Shown: positions 8,060 through 18,002, counted from the first letter of the stretch. The stretch: 64,000 nucleotides of DNA from JAWXCB01 sp034440455 (GCA_034440455.1 JAWXCB010000125.1:1-64000), one strand, 5' to 3'. Notes: a model not told the origin generated them from the letters alone. Numbers and translations: made by a program.

Positions 8060-10087
8060 CTACTTCAAAAACCGCAGCAGCAAAACTTCCGCGCCAAGGA
8101 ACAGCAGCGCGAGCGCAATGCACCACTTCCACAAAATGATGCCTTGCTCCATTTCTTTCACGATGCCACCGAGGTCGGTAGCCACCACATCAAGCAAGCG
8201 GATATTTTCCTGCGGGTAAAGTTCTTTCAATTCAGATGGAGAATAATATTCAAGCTGTGATTCCTTTCGGTCATAGTTGAGCGCCACGAGCGCGCCCGCA
8301 TTTTCATCGCCCGCATATACATTGTAGAAGCCTGCTTGCTCCGCCTGCTCGCCTGGCGTAATTAAAATCTTTGCGCCCGCAGCCTTTTGGCGCGGAATGA
8401 ATTCATCTTTTGCGCCTTTCATTTTATAAATGGCATCAGCGCCCGAGAGTTTGTTTTCCACTTCGATGACTTCATCTTTGCCCAGCACATACGATGCCTT
8501 GCCTGCGTTGCCACCCGATAGCGCCATCTTGTAAAGCATCGGCACGAAGAGCGCATGAACGGGAAAATCTGTTGAAGCCACATCAAGCGGAGTGGCGCAT
8601 ACATATACTTTTCCATTTGCGGAGTTAAACGCACTCACGAATGTGCTACCATCACGAAAGCCGAGCAACACTTGTTCATCATTCTGCACTTGTTTTGCTG
8701 TTCCGAAATGCAGCTTCGCTTCGGGCAATGAAATGTTGTTTGGAATTTCTTCAAACACATCCTGAAACAACTCGTGTTCTCTATTAAGATAAGTTACGGC
8801 TTGCGGTTGGTTGTCAATGCCCGTAAGTTGGTTCACATTGATGGAAGAAAAAAAATTGTTGTAAGAAAGCACATCTGCTTTTGAATCGGGAAACACAAGC
8901 AGCGCGCCACCGTTTTCAAGATACTGCTTCAACTCAGCCGCCAGCCCCGAAGGAAGATGAGTGAGGTTGTTTAAAATAATCAACGAATAATATTTCAGCC
9001 GTGCATAATCAAGCTGCGTCACCTGCTCATTGCGAAAGGTGAACTTCTCTGCGTTGGAAAAAAGTGCTTGCAAATATTTTCCTTCCTGCGCCTCATTGAT
9101 GGCGAGCACATCCACATGCCCTGTTACTTTCAGCGAAAGGAAATAATTGTCGTCAAACGTAACGGGGTAATCTTCAATCTTCGCTTCGAGCTTTCTCCAG
9201 CCTGTGTCGCGCACCGAAAAATTAATTGTGTCAATAACAAACGCACTGGCAGCCACGCTGAAGTCGGCAATCGCCTTCACCTGGTCATCAACGGATAAAG
9301 TGAGCCGTGCATTCTCCACATCTTTCTCCGCAGAGTTTGCAATCTTCACAATCAGCGAAGCAGGCTTATCCTGATAGAGCGCGGGCTGGTCGAGCCATGC
9401 AGTGTCAATATAAAGATTATGTTGTTGCGCGGGCTGCAAGGGCAGCAGGCCGATGTTGGTTGAGGTGTCGCCTTTGAAGTCAACCATGTTTTTTTGAAAG
9501 TCGGAAATCCAATAAGATGTTTTCTCATCAATGCCCGCGTCTTTGAACGTTTTTTGCTGATGCGCGCTCACTTCATCAAGTGTGCGCACAATGGAATTCA
9601 ACTTCACTTCATCCAACATGCTGAAGAATTCTTCTTTCGTCACCAACCGCTGCTGCCGCGAATTAAATTCATTGGTGAGCAACTGAAAGCGGGCATCTTC
9701 GGGATATGCGCTGATGATTTCACGCGCTCTGCGCACCGCGCGGTTCAGCAGTTTTTCTTCATCCGCTTCCGCATCCATGCTGAATGAATTGTCAACGTAA
9801 ATGCTCACCCCACGTTTACCCGTAGCCACTGCGCCTTTGTTTTCTTTTAGTGGAATGACGGGTTGTGCAAACGCAAGCACGAGAAATATCACAGCAAGCA
9901 AACGAGCGGCAAGCACAAGCCAGTGCTTGATTTTCGAACGCACGGCAGTTTCTTCCGTCACTTCTTTCAGGAATCTTACATTCGTGAAATAAACAGTTTT
10001 GTACCTGCGGAAATTAAACAGGTGAATAAGAATAGGAATCGCGGTAAGTGTAAGCCCCCAGAGAATCCAGGGATGCACAAAAGTCAT
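8060..10087 (-). CDS. BatA-domain membrane protein with vWA-like region
   Basis: A 675-residue membrane protein. Residues 1-80 form the BatA N-terminal module: membrane helix 1 at about 6-24, the family-typical HLFNFRRYKTVYFTNVRFL segment, and helix 2 at about 56-75. A von Willebrand A-like region follows, with a MIDAS-type D99-x-S101-x-S103 (VDNSFSMD). A long beta-rich periplasmic part comes next, and a final helix (about 650-672) ends LLLRFLK. These proteins often sit in Bat/MoxR clusters, but no MoxR ATPase or other Bat gene is nearby, so it stands alone. Exact function unknown. Confidence 0.85.
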   Translation of the reverse strand: MTFVHPWILWGLTLTAIPILIHLFNFRRYKTVYFTNVRFLKEVTEETAVRSKIKHWLVLAARLLAVIFLVLAFAQPVIPLKENKGAVATGKRGVSIYVDNSFSMDAEADEEKLLNRAVRRAREIISAYPEDARFQLLTNEFNSRQQRLVTKEEFFSMLDEVKLNSIVRTLDEVSAHQQKTFKDAGIDEKTSYWISDFQKNMVDFKGDTSTNIGLLPLQPAQQHNLYIDTAWLDQPALYQDKPASLIVKIANSAEKDVENARLTLSVDDQVKAIADFSVAASAFVIDTINFSVRDTGWRKLEAKIEDYPVTFDDNYFLSLKVTGHVDVLAINEAQEGKYLQALFSNAEKFTFRNEQVTQLDYARLKYYSLIILNNLTHLPSGLAAELKQYLENGGALLVFPDSKADVLSYNNFFSSINVNQLTGIDNQPQAVTYLNREHELFQDVFEEIPNNISLPEAKLHFGTAKQVQNDEQVLLGFRDGSTFVSAFNSANGKVYVCATPLDVASTDFPVHALFVPMLYKMALSGGNAGKASYVLGKDEVIEVENKLSGADAIYKMKGAKDEFIPRQKAAGAKILITPGEQAEQAGFYNVYAGDENAGALVALNYDRKESQLEYYSPSELKELYPQENIRLLDVVATDLGGIVKEMEQGIILWKWCIALALLFLGAEVLLLRFLK

Positions 10088-10279
10088 GGCGGCAAAAATA
10101 GTCGTTAGCGGATAGTGAACAACCCGAAACGCATGAATCGCATTTTGATTATCGCCCTTGAAGTGCCATCGGCTACTTTATTGTTCGCAATTCACACGCT
10201 TATCTTGATTTCCCTCATCTGCAAGGAGGGTGGAATGCTGTATTTTTATCCGATATTTATTCAAAATAAAATTTTCAGC

Positions 10280-13200
10280 ATGAGAAGTTTGCTTTCAAAG
10301 GCTATCGCCCTGTTCGTTTTTTCCATCTGCATCACCGATGTGATTGCTCAATCCTATAATGACGGTCCAATTGAGTTACAGGTGCGTGTGCGCGAAATCA
10401 ATACACAGATTGGCGCTACAGATGCCTCCATTCTTGGCGTTGGCTTTGCGCCTGATGAACTAACCTACAAAGTGTGGGCGCGCGACAATGCCGACCTTGA
10501 CGGACAGAGTTGGCAGGGCGGGCAGTGCCTTCAGTCAAATTTCAATCCCCCAGGGCTTTCTACTGATTTCAATCAGAATATTTTTTCTTACATCTACCCC
10601 ACTGCTCCTGTTCCGCAGTTCTTTGACATTCGCGGGGATTTTTGGGAAGATGATGCGGGCAGTGATTTTGCCTGCGGAGGCGGGCGTTGCGCGTTTGATA
10701 ATAACACTTGCTGTGGCGCGATTGTGTTTGGCGTGTGCGTGGGTGTTTCGCAGGAAGATGATTTGCATTGCGATGCGAATCCGCTTGCTACCGGATTGGA
10801 TTACAGACTTGGCGCTCCGTGCCAATGGTATGACCACGGCTATGTGAGCGGCTCTTGCGGCAATGATTATCGCCCGCGAATCGAATCTTACTGGAGATAT
10901 ACAAGAGGAACAAGCTGCAACAACACGATTGACCTCGGCACGCTGAATTCGGGCGGCACAATTACACACTTCAATAGTAATGAATGTTACAGCAACAACT
11001 TTTCTGCAAGCGCGGGTAAAGATGTGTTTTATCAATTCACTACTACGGCAACTACGGGCGTAATTATTTCGCTCTGCGGGGCAGGCACTTCTTTCAACAC
11101 GGTGCTTTATCTGCTTGATGCTTCGTGCAATCAGATTTCTGTGAATGATAATTTCTGCGGCAATGTTTCTGAAATCACAACAAACCTTTGCACACCCGGC
11201 ACTTACAAACTTGTGATTGACGGGGCAGCAGCAGCAAGCCAGGGCACCTTCTCGCTTACTATCACAGACGACCCATCGGCATTGATGTCGGTGACTGTAA
11301 CTGGAACAAATGTTACCTGCAATGCCGGCACCGATGGCACAGCAACGGCAAACGTAACGAGCGGTTCTTCTCCGTTTACTTATGTGTGGAGTCCCGCTGC
11401 TGGAAATACGCCAACTGTTATCGGGCTGACAATCGGCACTTATTCAGTAACGGTTACTGATGCTACGGGCTGCACTGCGAGCGGCTCAGTGAACATTACT
11501 CAGCCGGGCGCGCTCACCTTTACTACTGTTGCTACCGAACCCACTTGCAATGGCGGCACTGATGGCAGCATCACCATGACGGCAACTGGCGGCACAACGC
11601 CTTATCAATATTCAAGCGACAACGGCAATATTTATCAAAACGGAAATATCCTTACCGGATTGGATGCGGGCACATACACGCTGCGGGTGAAAGATGCGAA
11701 CAACTGCACAGCTACTGCCACTGTAACGGTGACTGACCCGCCTGCGATTGCGCCTAATCTTACTGTATCAAACATCTCGTGCAATGGCGCAGTGGATGGA
11801 TCGGTGGTTTCAAACCCAACGAATGGTTTAGCACCTTATGAATTTTCATTGGATAGCGGTCCGTTTGTTCTTACGAATTCTTTCACGGGACTTTCAACAG
11901 GTTTTCACTTGTTGAATGTGCGCGATGCGAATGGCTGTGAAGAAGCTGCGGGCTTCAACATTTTTGAACCAAGCAATCTGTCAAGTCTTGTGCAAGCGGT
12001 GGTTGATGTTTCGTGCAACGGACTCAGTGATGGTTCATTCACAATTACAGGAGTGGGAGGGACACAGCCATATTTTTATTCATTAGACAATAATGTGTTT
12101 CAGCAATCGGGCACTTTCACTGGATTGGCGGATGGAATCTACCCCGTGTATATTGCTGACAGCAGCGGATGCGCTGCGATTAACTCTGTGACGGTTGAGG
12201 AGCCTGCTATTCTCGCAGGTTCTGTGTTATTTCAAATCAATATCTCCTGCAACGGCTCCATTGACGGCACGGTGGTACTCACGGCTTCGGGCGGCACCGG
12301 TCCTTATCAGTTTTCTGATGATGGCGTGTTCTTTACAACCAGCGGCTTCTTTGACCGCTTGCCCGGTGGCACTTACACTTACTATCTTCGCGATAATAAC
12401 AACTGCAATGACTCTATCACCTTCACCATTTTTGAGCCGGACACGCTCGCGCTTTCAGCCGCAAACGTGATTGACGCAACCTGCCTCGGCATTAACAACG
12501 GCAGCATTACTCTTAGCGCAACGGGCGGCATTCAGCCTTATCGCTACGCTATTAATGGCGGAGCTTTCCAAAGCAGTCCCACCTTTAGCGGGCTTACTGC
12601 GGGCACTTTTCAATTCACGGTGCGCGATGATGAGTTCTGCGAATACACCGAAACGCTCGCGATTGGTTTCATCACTACTATTACTGCAACGATAAATACT
12701 ATTCCCATCTTTTGCTCAGGTGGCGCTACGGGAACGATTTCTGTTGCGGGCGCAAACGGCACTCCGCCTTACACCTACTCTATTGATGGCGTGAATTTTC
12801 AATCATCGGGCACATTCAACGGGCTTTCTTCGGGCACCTACACTGTTACCGCGCGCGATGGCTTTGGATGCCTTGCCGTGCAGGATGTAACGCTTGCCGA
12901 GCCGGGTGAAATTGAAATCACGGTGGTGCTATCAACGCCCGCGAGTTGCTTTAATACTACGGACGGCTCGCTTGATATTGATGTAACGGGCGGCAACGAC
13001 CCGTATCAATTCATTTGGAGCAATGGCGCGGTGACGCAAAACTTAGTGAACGTGACAGGCGGCACTTACACGGTGACTGTTACCGATAACAACGGCTGCC
13101 AGGACTCGCTCACGGCTGTTATTGACGCTACGCCCGCGCTATTTATTGATGTTGAAAGCATTCAAAACATTTCGTGCAATGGCGATGAAGATGCCTACAT

Positions 13201-14134
13201 TAATGTGAGCGTGAACGGAGGCACATTGGGCTATACTTATACATGGAGCAATGGCGAAAACACGGAAGACATCATCAACATCGGGACAGGCAGCTACGCG
13301 CTTACGGTGGTGGATGCAAACAACTGTTCCCTCACTGACATCTACATCATCACCGCGCCCACCGCTTTGATTGCGAGCATCACCTCCACGAGCAATGCCG
13401 TGTGCAACGATGAAAACACGGGCACGATTACCGTAGCCGCATTGGGCGGTGTGGCTCCTTATGAATATTCCACCAATGGATTCTCCTTTCAATCAAGCAG
13501 CACGTTCACCGATTTGGCTGCGGGCGATTATGCGGTGCTGGTGCGCGATGATAACGGCTGCACGGCAAGCGCGACAACGACTATTGAGGAAGGCGGGGAA
13601 ATTTTCCTTTCGTATGGAGAGGATATAGACCTCATCAAAGGGCGATCGGTGCGGTTGCAACCCATTCTTGTTCCTGCGAATATTGTTGTTGACTCTGTAG
13701 TGTGGGAACCTGCCACAGGCTTGAGCGCTATCGACACGATTGCTCCCATAGCCAGCCCCACGGAAACCACTGTTTACACCGTAACGGTGTATGACAGCAA
13801 CGGCTGCGCAGCCACCGTAGTGGTGCGCGTGGTTGTGCGCGATGAATATGCCATCTATATGCCCAACGTGTTCACGCCAAACAGCGATGGCGTGAACGAC
13901 CGCTTTTCCTTCTATGCTGATGGCACGGAAAATATCAGCGTGCGCATCTTTAACCGCTGGGGCGCAGAGGTATATTACAATCCCAACCAACAGCCCAACG
14001 TCCCCAACGATGGATGGGATGGCATGTACAATAGCAAAGAAGCGCAGCAGGGCGCATACATGTATCTGATTAACGTGGTTTATGCCAACAACGAAGAGCG
14101 GCAGGAAACGGGTACGATTACGCTCGTTCGGTAA
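10280..14134 (+). CDS. Giant SprB-repeat protein with gliding-motility/T9SS type B C-terminus
   Basis: From the ATG at 10280 the protein is 1284 residues and begins with a signal peptide (MRSLLSKAIALFVFSICITD, cut near VIAQ). An in-frame ATG at 10115 would put 55 unlikely residues before it. Order: a Cys-rich N-terminal region; a PPC-like beta domain around DVFYQFTT; about ten SprB-type repeats of roughly 75 residues, each with a Cys near its start (for example NISCNG) and a Gly-rich P-Y-x-Y/F-S segment; and a C-terminal type B sorting domain (MPNVFTPNSDGVNDRF, IFNRWGAEVYY, DGWDG, GAYMYLI). Type B domains send adhesins such as SprB through T9SS to the surface, where they stay attached. Probable surface adhesin or filament. 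A strong terminator follows. Confidence 0.93.
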   Translation: MRSLLSKAIALFVFSICITDVIAQSYNDGPIELQVRVREINTQIGATDASILGVGFAPDELTYKVWARDNADLDGQSWQGGQCLQSNFNPPGLSTDFNQNIFSYIYPTAPVPQFFDIRGDFWEDDAGSDFACGGGRCAFDNNTCCGAIVFGVCVGVSQEDDLHCDANPLATGLDYRLGAPCQWYDHGYVSGSCGNDYRPRIESYWRYTRGTSCNNTIDLGTLNSGGTITHFNSNECYSNNFSASAGKDVFYQFTTTATTGVIISLCGAGTSFNTVLYLLDASCNQISVNDNFCGNVSEITTNLCTPGTYKLVIDGAAAASQGTFSLTITDDPSALMSVTVTGTNVTCNAGTDGTATANVTSGSSPFTYVWSPAAGNTPTVIGLTIGTYSVTVTDATGCTASGSVNITQPGALTFTTVATEPTCNGGTDGSITMTATGGTTPYQYSSDNGNIYQNGNILTGLDAGTYTLRVKDANNCTATATVTVTDPPAIAPNLTVSNISCNGAVDGSVVSNPTNGLAPYEFSLDSGPFVLTNSFTGLSTGFHLLNVRDANGCEEAAGFNIFEPSNLSSLVQAVVDVSCNGLSDGSFTITGVGGTQPYFYSLDNNVFQQSGTFTGLADGIYPVYIADSSGCAAINSVTVEEPAILAGSVLFQINISCNGSIDGTVVLTASGGTGPYQFSDDGVFFTTSGFFDRLPGGTYTYYLRDNNNCNDSITFTIFEPDTLALSAANVIDATCLGINNGSITLSATGGIQPYRYAINGGAFQSSPTFSGLTAGTFQFTVRDDEFCEYTETLAIGFITTITATINTIPIFCSGGATGTISVAGANGTPPYTYSIDGVNFQSSGTFNGLSSGTYTVTARDGFGCLAVQDVTLAEPGEIEITVVLSTPASCFNTTDGSLDIDVTGGNDPYQFIWSNGAVTQNLVNVTGGTYTVTVTDNNGCQDSLTAVIDATPALFIDVESIQNISCNGDEDAYINVSVNGGTLGYTYTWSNGENTEDIINIGTGSYALTVVDANNCSLTDIYIITAPTALIASITSTSNAVCNDENTGTITVAALGGVAPYEYSTNGFSFQSSSTFTDLAAGDYAVLVRDDNGCTASATTTIEEGGEIFLSYGEDIDLIKGRSVRLQPILVPANIVVDSVVWEPATGLSAIDTIAPIASPTETTVYTVTVYDSNGCAATVVVRVVVRDEYAIYMPNVFTPNSDGVNDRFSFYADGTENISVRIFNRWGAEVYYNPNQQPNVPNDGWDGMYNSKEAQQGAYMYLINVVYANNEERQETGTITLVR

Positions 14135-14234
14135 AGTAAGTCAACAGACCACAGTCGTCAGTCAACAGTTTTTTGAGCAATGCCTGATAACAGACTTCTG
14201 TTTACATGCGCCTCGTTTACTTTTCCTTAAAAAC

Positions 14235-14270
14235 ACAAAAGCCTCATCTATGGGAAGATGAGGCTTTTGT
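14235..14270 (+). terminator. Strong intrinsic terminator after SprB-repeat gene
   Basis: Perfect 15-bp stem: ACAAAAGCCTCATCT (14235-14249) and AGATGAGGCTTTTGT (14256-14270) with a 6-base loop. It lies 100 bp past the stop codon of the SprB-repeat gene and before the metal transporter gene. The A/T-rich outer stem on both sides may allow termination in either direction. Confidence 0.85.
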
Positions 14271-14476
14271 ATTAAAAAATGCTTCCATACCTCTATCAAC
14301 GGCTTTTGTAGGTGAGCGGGCGAGAGAGGCTTGGATAGAGAAAGATGTATTTTGAGATTAACGACTGTTTATACAACTTTAAAAGACAAGTGAATGCCCT
14401 GTTTGAAAAAGACCAATATTATATTGAAATCACAGGTTAATGTTTTTGCTCAAAATTTGTAGGAAACAAAAAAATT

Positions 14477-14492
14477 GTTAGATTCGTCTAAC
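14477..14492. promoter_or_regulatory. Palindrome upstream of Nramp gene, candidate metalloregulator operator
   Basis: GTTAGA-TTCG-TCTAAC is a perfect inverted repeat with 6-bp arms, 38 bp before the Nramp start. It recalls operators of DtxR/MntR-type metal sensors (TTAG...CTAA half sites). It overlaps a -7-like AACTTTTG (14490-14497), so a bound repressor would block transcription. No regulator gene is nearby. The 14135-14530 gap otherwise holds only the terminator and AT-rich sequence with no recognised gene. Confidence 0.5.
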
Positions 14493-14530
14493 TTTTGTAT
14501 TCTTGCAATCGAATTTCTTGATTTCGCTCA

Positions 14531-16414
14531 ATGAAAAAGCAAACCTCCGGTTCTCCGTCATTATCTGAAGTACACGCATCCATTAACGTGGAGCGGAAAG
14601 GCTTTTTAAGAAAGTTACTTGCGTTTTCGGGTCCGGCTTTCATGGTGAGCGTGGGCTATATGGATCCTGGCAATTGGGCTACCGATATTGCCGGAGGAAG
14701 TCAATTTGGGTACAAGCTGATTTGGGTACTGCTGATGTCAAACCTTATGGCAGTGTTGTTGCAAAGTTTCAGCGCGCGGTTGGGCTTGGCGAGGGGATTG
14801 GACTTGGCGCAGGCTTCACGCGCCACCTATCCAAAGTACATCAATTACATCCTGTGGTTTTTTGCTGAAATCGCCATTGCCGCAACCGACCTTGCCGAAG
14901 TGTTGGGCATGGCAATCGGATTGCAACTGCTTTTTGATATTCCACTTACTGTTGGCGTTGCGATTACCGTGCTTGATACTTTTCTCTTGCTTGCATTGCA
15001 GAACTACGGCATCCGCAAAATGGAAGCGTTTATTCTTGGATTGATTTCCATTATCGGCATGGCTTTTCTTGCCGAAATGATTTTTGCAAAACCCGATATG
15101 TGCGAGTTAGCAAAAGGTTTTATTCCTTCGCTGCCCAATAGCACCGCTCTTTACATTGCAATCGGAATCATCGGGGCAACGGTGATGCCGCATAATTTGT
15201 ATTTACATTCTGCGCTTGTACAGACGCGAAATATTGAAAAAAGTGAACGCGGAATTTGGGAGGCGATCAAATTCAACATGATTGATTCGGTTGTCGCGCT
15301 GAATCTTGCATTTTTCGTCAATGCTGCAATCCTGATTTTAGCCGCATCTGCTTTTTATAAAAACGGCATGTTTGATGTTTCTGAAATTCAAGATGCGCAT
15401 AAGTTTCTGGAGCCTTTGCTCGGAACCAAATGGGCACCTGTGCTTTTTGCGATTGCGCTGATTGCCGCAGGACAAAGTTCCACCATTACCGGTACGCTTG
15501 CCGGGCAAGTAGTAATGGAAGGTTATTTAAATCTGCGTATTCAGCCTTGGCTACGCAGGCTATTGACACGCCTTATCGCCATTATTCCAGCTTTATTAAC
15601 CATCACAATTTTAGGTGAAGAATCAACTGGTGAATTATTAGTGCTGAGCCAGGTGATTTTGAGTTTACAGTTAGGCTTCGCTATTATTCCACTCATTCAT
15701 TTTGTGAGTGACAGCGAGAAGATGGGGGTGTTCGTAATCAAAAATAAAATCAAAATCCTTGCATGGGTTACCGCTGCCATCATCGTTTCGCTGAATGTAA
15801 AACTCGTGGTAGATACGATTGCAGAATGGCTCAACACAGCAGATAACTCGCTCGTGCTATGGTTTACGGTTGTTCCGGTAACAGCAGGCGCGGGAGTTTT
15901 GCTACTGTATATTGTTGCAAAACCATTTTTGGTAAAAGCGAAGAAAGTGAAAACGCATGTTCCACATGCCGTGATGCAGCAATTAGACATTCAACCGCAA
16001 GCGAGCTATAAGCGCATTGCAATTGCAATTGATTTTTCAGAGATGGACAGCATGGCTATTTCTCATGCAATCAGTCAAGGAGGAAAAACCTGCGAGTACC
16101 TCATGATTCATATTGTCGAAACAGCGGGAGCCACTGTGATGGGCAGCGAAATTGGCGACCATGAAACTGAAAGCGATGCATTGAATCTGAATGAATATCA
16201 AAAGCAGTTGCGTGAGAATGGTTTTAATGCCTCGTTTAAACTTGGTTTTGGAAGTCCTAAAAAAGCGATTCCTGAACTTGTGAATGAATACAATGCTGAC
16301 CTGCTTGTGATGGGCGCGCACGGTCATCGTGTGCTGAAAGATATTCTGTTCGGAACCACGGTGGAATCAGTACGCCACAATGTGAAAATTCCGGTGCTGA
16401 TTGTAAGAAAGTAA
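14531..16414 (+). CDS. Nramp divalent metal transporter fused to a universal stress protein domain
   Basis: A 627-residue fusion. Residues 30-470 are an Nramp/MntH-type proton-coupled metal importer: the unwound TM1 motif DPGN (45-48) and the TM6 motif MPH (219-221), both metal ligands, are intact, which favours Mn2+ or Fe2+ uptake. From about residue 493 (YKRIAIAIDFSE) a UspA domain follows, with the nucleotide-binding pattern GAHGHRVLKDILFGT near the end. In Bacteroidota this fusion is not rare; the cytoplasmic Usp part may sense nucleotides and adjust transport (inference). Preceded by a DtxR/MntR-like palindrome. Confidence 0.92.
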   Translation: MKKQTSGSPSLSEVHASINVERKGFLRKLLAFSGPAFMVSVGYMDPGNWATDIAGGSQFGYKLIWVLLMSNLMAVLLQSFSARLGLARGLDLAQASRATYPKYINYILWFFAEIAIAATDLAEVLGMAIGLQLLFDIPLTVGVAITVLDTFLLLALQNYGIRKMEAFILGLISIIGMAFLAEMIFAKPDMCELAKGFIPSLPNSTALYIAIGIIGATVMPHNLYLHSALVQTRNIEKSERGIWEAIKFNMIDSVVALNLAFFVNAAILILAASAFYKNGMFDVSEIQDAHKFLEPLLGTKWAPVLFAIALIAAGQSSTITGTLAGQVVMEGYLNLRIQPWLRRLLTRLIAIIPALLTITILGEESTGELLVLSQVILSLQLGFAIIPLIHFVSDSEKMGVFVIKNKIKILAWVTAAIIVSLNVKLVVDTIAEWLNTADNSLVLWFTVVPVTAGAGVLLLYIVAKPFLVKAKKVKTHVPHAVMQQLDIQPQASYKRIAIAIDFSEMDSMAISHAISQGGKTCEYLMIHIVETAGATVMGSEIGDHETESDALNLNEYQKQLRENGFNASFKLGFGSPKKAIPELVNEYNADLLVMGAHGHRVLKDILFGTTVESVRHNVKIPVLIVRK

Positions 16415-16422
16415 AACCACGC

Positions 16423-16508
16423 TCGTCATGCTGAGTGCAACGAAGCATCTCTACATTCAAAATGGTTGGAGATTCTTCGCTGCGTATAACTCCGCTCAGT
16501 ATGACGAA
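16423..16508. repeat. Dispersed palindromic repeat (GTCATnCTGAG family)
   Basis: Inverted repeat with TCGTCATGCTGAGTG on the left and CTCAGTATGACGA on the right, and internal GAAGCATCTC/GAGATTCTTC arms. Another copy is near 62018 and single arms occur elsewhere. It fills the gap after the Nramp gene and may act as a transcript-end hairpin. Confidence 0.7.
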
Positions 16509-16557
16509 CAATGGCAGTAATTAAAACTGCTATCTTGCTTTTCAAATCCTTCAGCAA

Positions 16558-17370
16558 TTGCAACTTGAATCTCTCTGCGAAAAAGCGAACCCGATTATTC
16601 TTGAAACCGGAAAATTTATCCGCGAGCAATCACAGCGCCTGCATGAAATCACGATTGAAGAAAAAGACATTAACAGTTTAGTGAGTTATGTTGACCGTGA
16701 AGCGGAAAAACAATTAGTAGCAGAACTTGGCAAACTCTTGCCCGATGCGGGCTTTCTTACAGAAGAAGATACGCCCAACACGGAAGGCAAAACATGGCAG
16801 TGGATTATTGACCCGCTCGATGGCACTACGAATTTTCTGTACGGTATTCCCTGTTTTTCCATCAGCGTTGGTTTGAAAAGAGACGACAAACTCGTGTTGG
16901 GAATCATCTATGAAATCAATGACGATGAATTGTTTTACGCTTGGGAAAACGGAGGCGCATTTTTGAATAAAAACAGGATTCATGTTTCGCAAAGAAAACT
17001 GCTGAGTCAAAGCCTGCTGGCAACGGGCTTTCCTTATTATGATTTCACGAGCATGGGCAAGTATCTGAAATCATTCACCTATCTGATGCAAAACTCACGC
17101 GGTATCCGCAGGCTCGGTTCGGCAGCCGTTGATTTAGCGTATGTCGCCTGTGGAAGATTTGACGGTTTCTTTGAATACAGCCTCAACCCCTGGGATGTTG
17201 CCGGAGGCGCAGTGATTGTAAAAGAAGCAGGAGGCTCTGTGATTGATTTCACCGGAGGTGAGAATTATTTATTCGGAAAAGAAATCATTGCATCTAACCC
17301 ATTCATTACAAAAGATTTGATGAAAGTATTGAAAAAAGACTTTCATGAACGAGTTGATAGCCCTGTATGA
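16558..17370 (+). CDS. Inositol monophosphatase family protein
   Basis: A 270-residue Mg2+-dependent, Li+-sensitive-type phosphatase. The two signature motifs are present: the metal site WIIDPLDGTTNF, preceded by the EED motif (TEEDTPN), and the second site NPWDVAGGAVIVKEAGG. The family acts on inositol-1-phosphate, adenosine 3',5'-bisphosphate (CysQ) or related compounds; the exact substrate cannot be told from sequence. The start is a TTG at 16558, which gives normal length. The stop overlaps the NUDIX start by 4 bp (ATGA), indicating translational coupling. Confidence 0.92.
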   Translation: MQLESLCEKANPIILETGKFIREQSQRLHEITIEEKDINSLVSYVDREAEKQLVAELGKLLPDAGFLTEEDTPNTEGKTWQWIIDPLDGTTNFLYGIPCFSISVGLKRDDKLVLGIIYEINDDELFYAWENGGAFLNKNRIHVSQRKLLSQSLLATGFPYYDFTSMGKYLKSFTYLMQNSRGIRRLGSAAVDLAYVACGRFDGFFEYSLNPWDVAGGAVIVKEAGGSVIDFTGGENYLFGKEIIASNPFITKDLMKVLKKDFHERVDSPV

Positions 17371-18002
17371 TTATTGATTTTGCAGCGAAGTTGAGCGAAC
17401 AGATTCAATATCTTCCCGGGCATGTTGCCCAAGAGAAGATGGCACCCGAGCATCGCCTCCCCCATGCGCAATGGGAGCATTATTTCGCAAACGCGAAAAA
17501 AGGCGGAGTGCTGATTTTATTTTATCCCGTTCAAACAACTATTCACACTGTGCTGATTCAACGCCCGCACTATGAAGGTGTGCATAGCGGGCAGGTTGCA
17601 TTTCCCGGAGGAGCGAAAGAAGATGCGGATGCAACAATGATTGAAACAGCGTTGCGCGAAGCAGAAGAAGAAGTGGGAGCAAGCAGAAAATCAGTTCAGG
17701 TTATCGGACAACTTACCGAACTCTATATTCCACCGAGTAATTTTTTAATCACGCCTGTTGTTGGATTCTCGCAACAACGTCCTGATTTTGTGCTTGAAGC
17801 AAATGAAGTAGCGGGAATCATCGAACCCACGCTCCATGAATTGCTTGATGAAAAATCAGCGGGAATAAAAAAAATACAAGTGCGCTCCGACATCGCTATT
17901 GATGCGCCTTACTACGACATTCAGGGACGAACCGTTTGGGGCGCGACTGCGATGATGATAAGCGAGTTGAATGAAATACTGAAGCGAGTGTCGGGCTTAT
18001 GA
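17367..18002 (+). CDS. NUDIX hydrolase, coenzyme A pyrophosphatase-like (NudL type)
   Basis: A 211-residue NUDIX enzyme. The NudL/CoA diphosphatase mark (an L-x-x-x-R segment followed by H-x-GQVAFPGG) is seen as IQRPHYEGVHSGQVAFPGG, followed by a Nudix box ending ALREAEEEVG. Members split CoA or its derivatives into 4'-phosphopantetheine and 3',5'-ADP. Coupling with the IMPase-family gene through ATGA is interesting because IMPase relatives of the CysQ type remove the 3' phosphate from 3',5'-ADP, so the pair could process CoA breakdown products (inference). Confidence 0.9.
   Translation: MIIDFAAKLSEQIQYLPGHVAQEKMAPEHRLPHAQWEHYFANAKKGGVLILFYPVQTTIHTVLIQRPHYEGVHSGQVAFPGGAKEDADATMIETALREAEEEVGASRKSVQVIGQLTELYIPPSNFLITPVVGFSQQRPDFVLEANEVAGIIEPTLHELLDEKSAGIKKIQVRSDIAIDAPYYDIQGRTVWGATAMMISELNEILKRVSGL

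Noticed and set aside
10535..11035. 166-codon minus-strand frame opposite the SprB-repeat gene
   Set aside because: Shadow frame caused by the GC-rich repeats; no start context and no known domain.
13493..13990. 165-codon minus-strand frame with many His and Ala
   Set aside because: Antisense of the repeat and sorting-domain region; composition mirrors the plus-strand gene.
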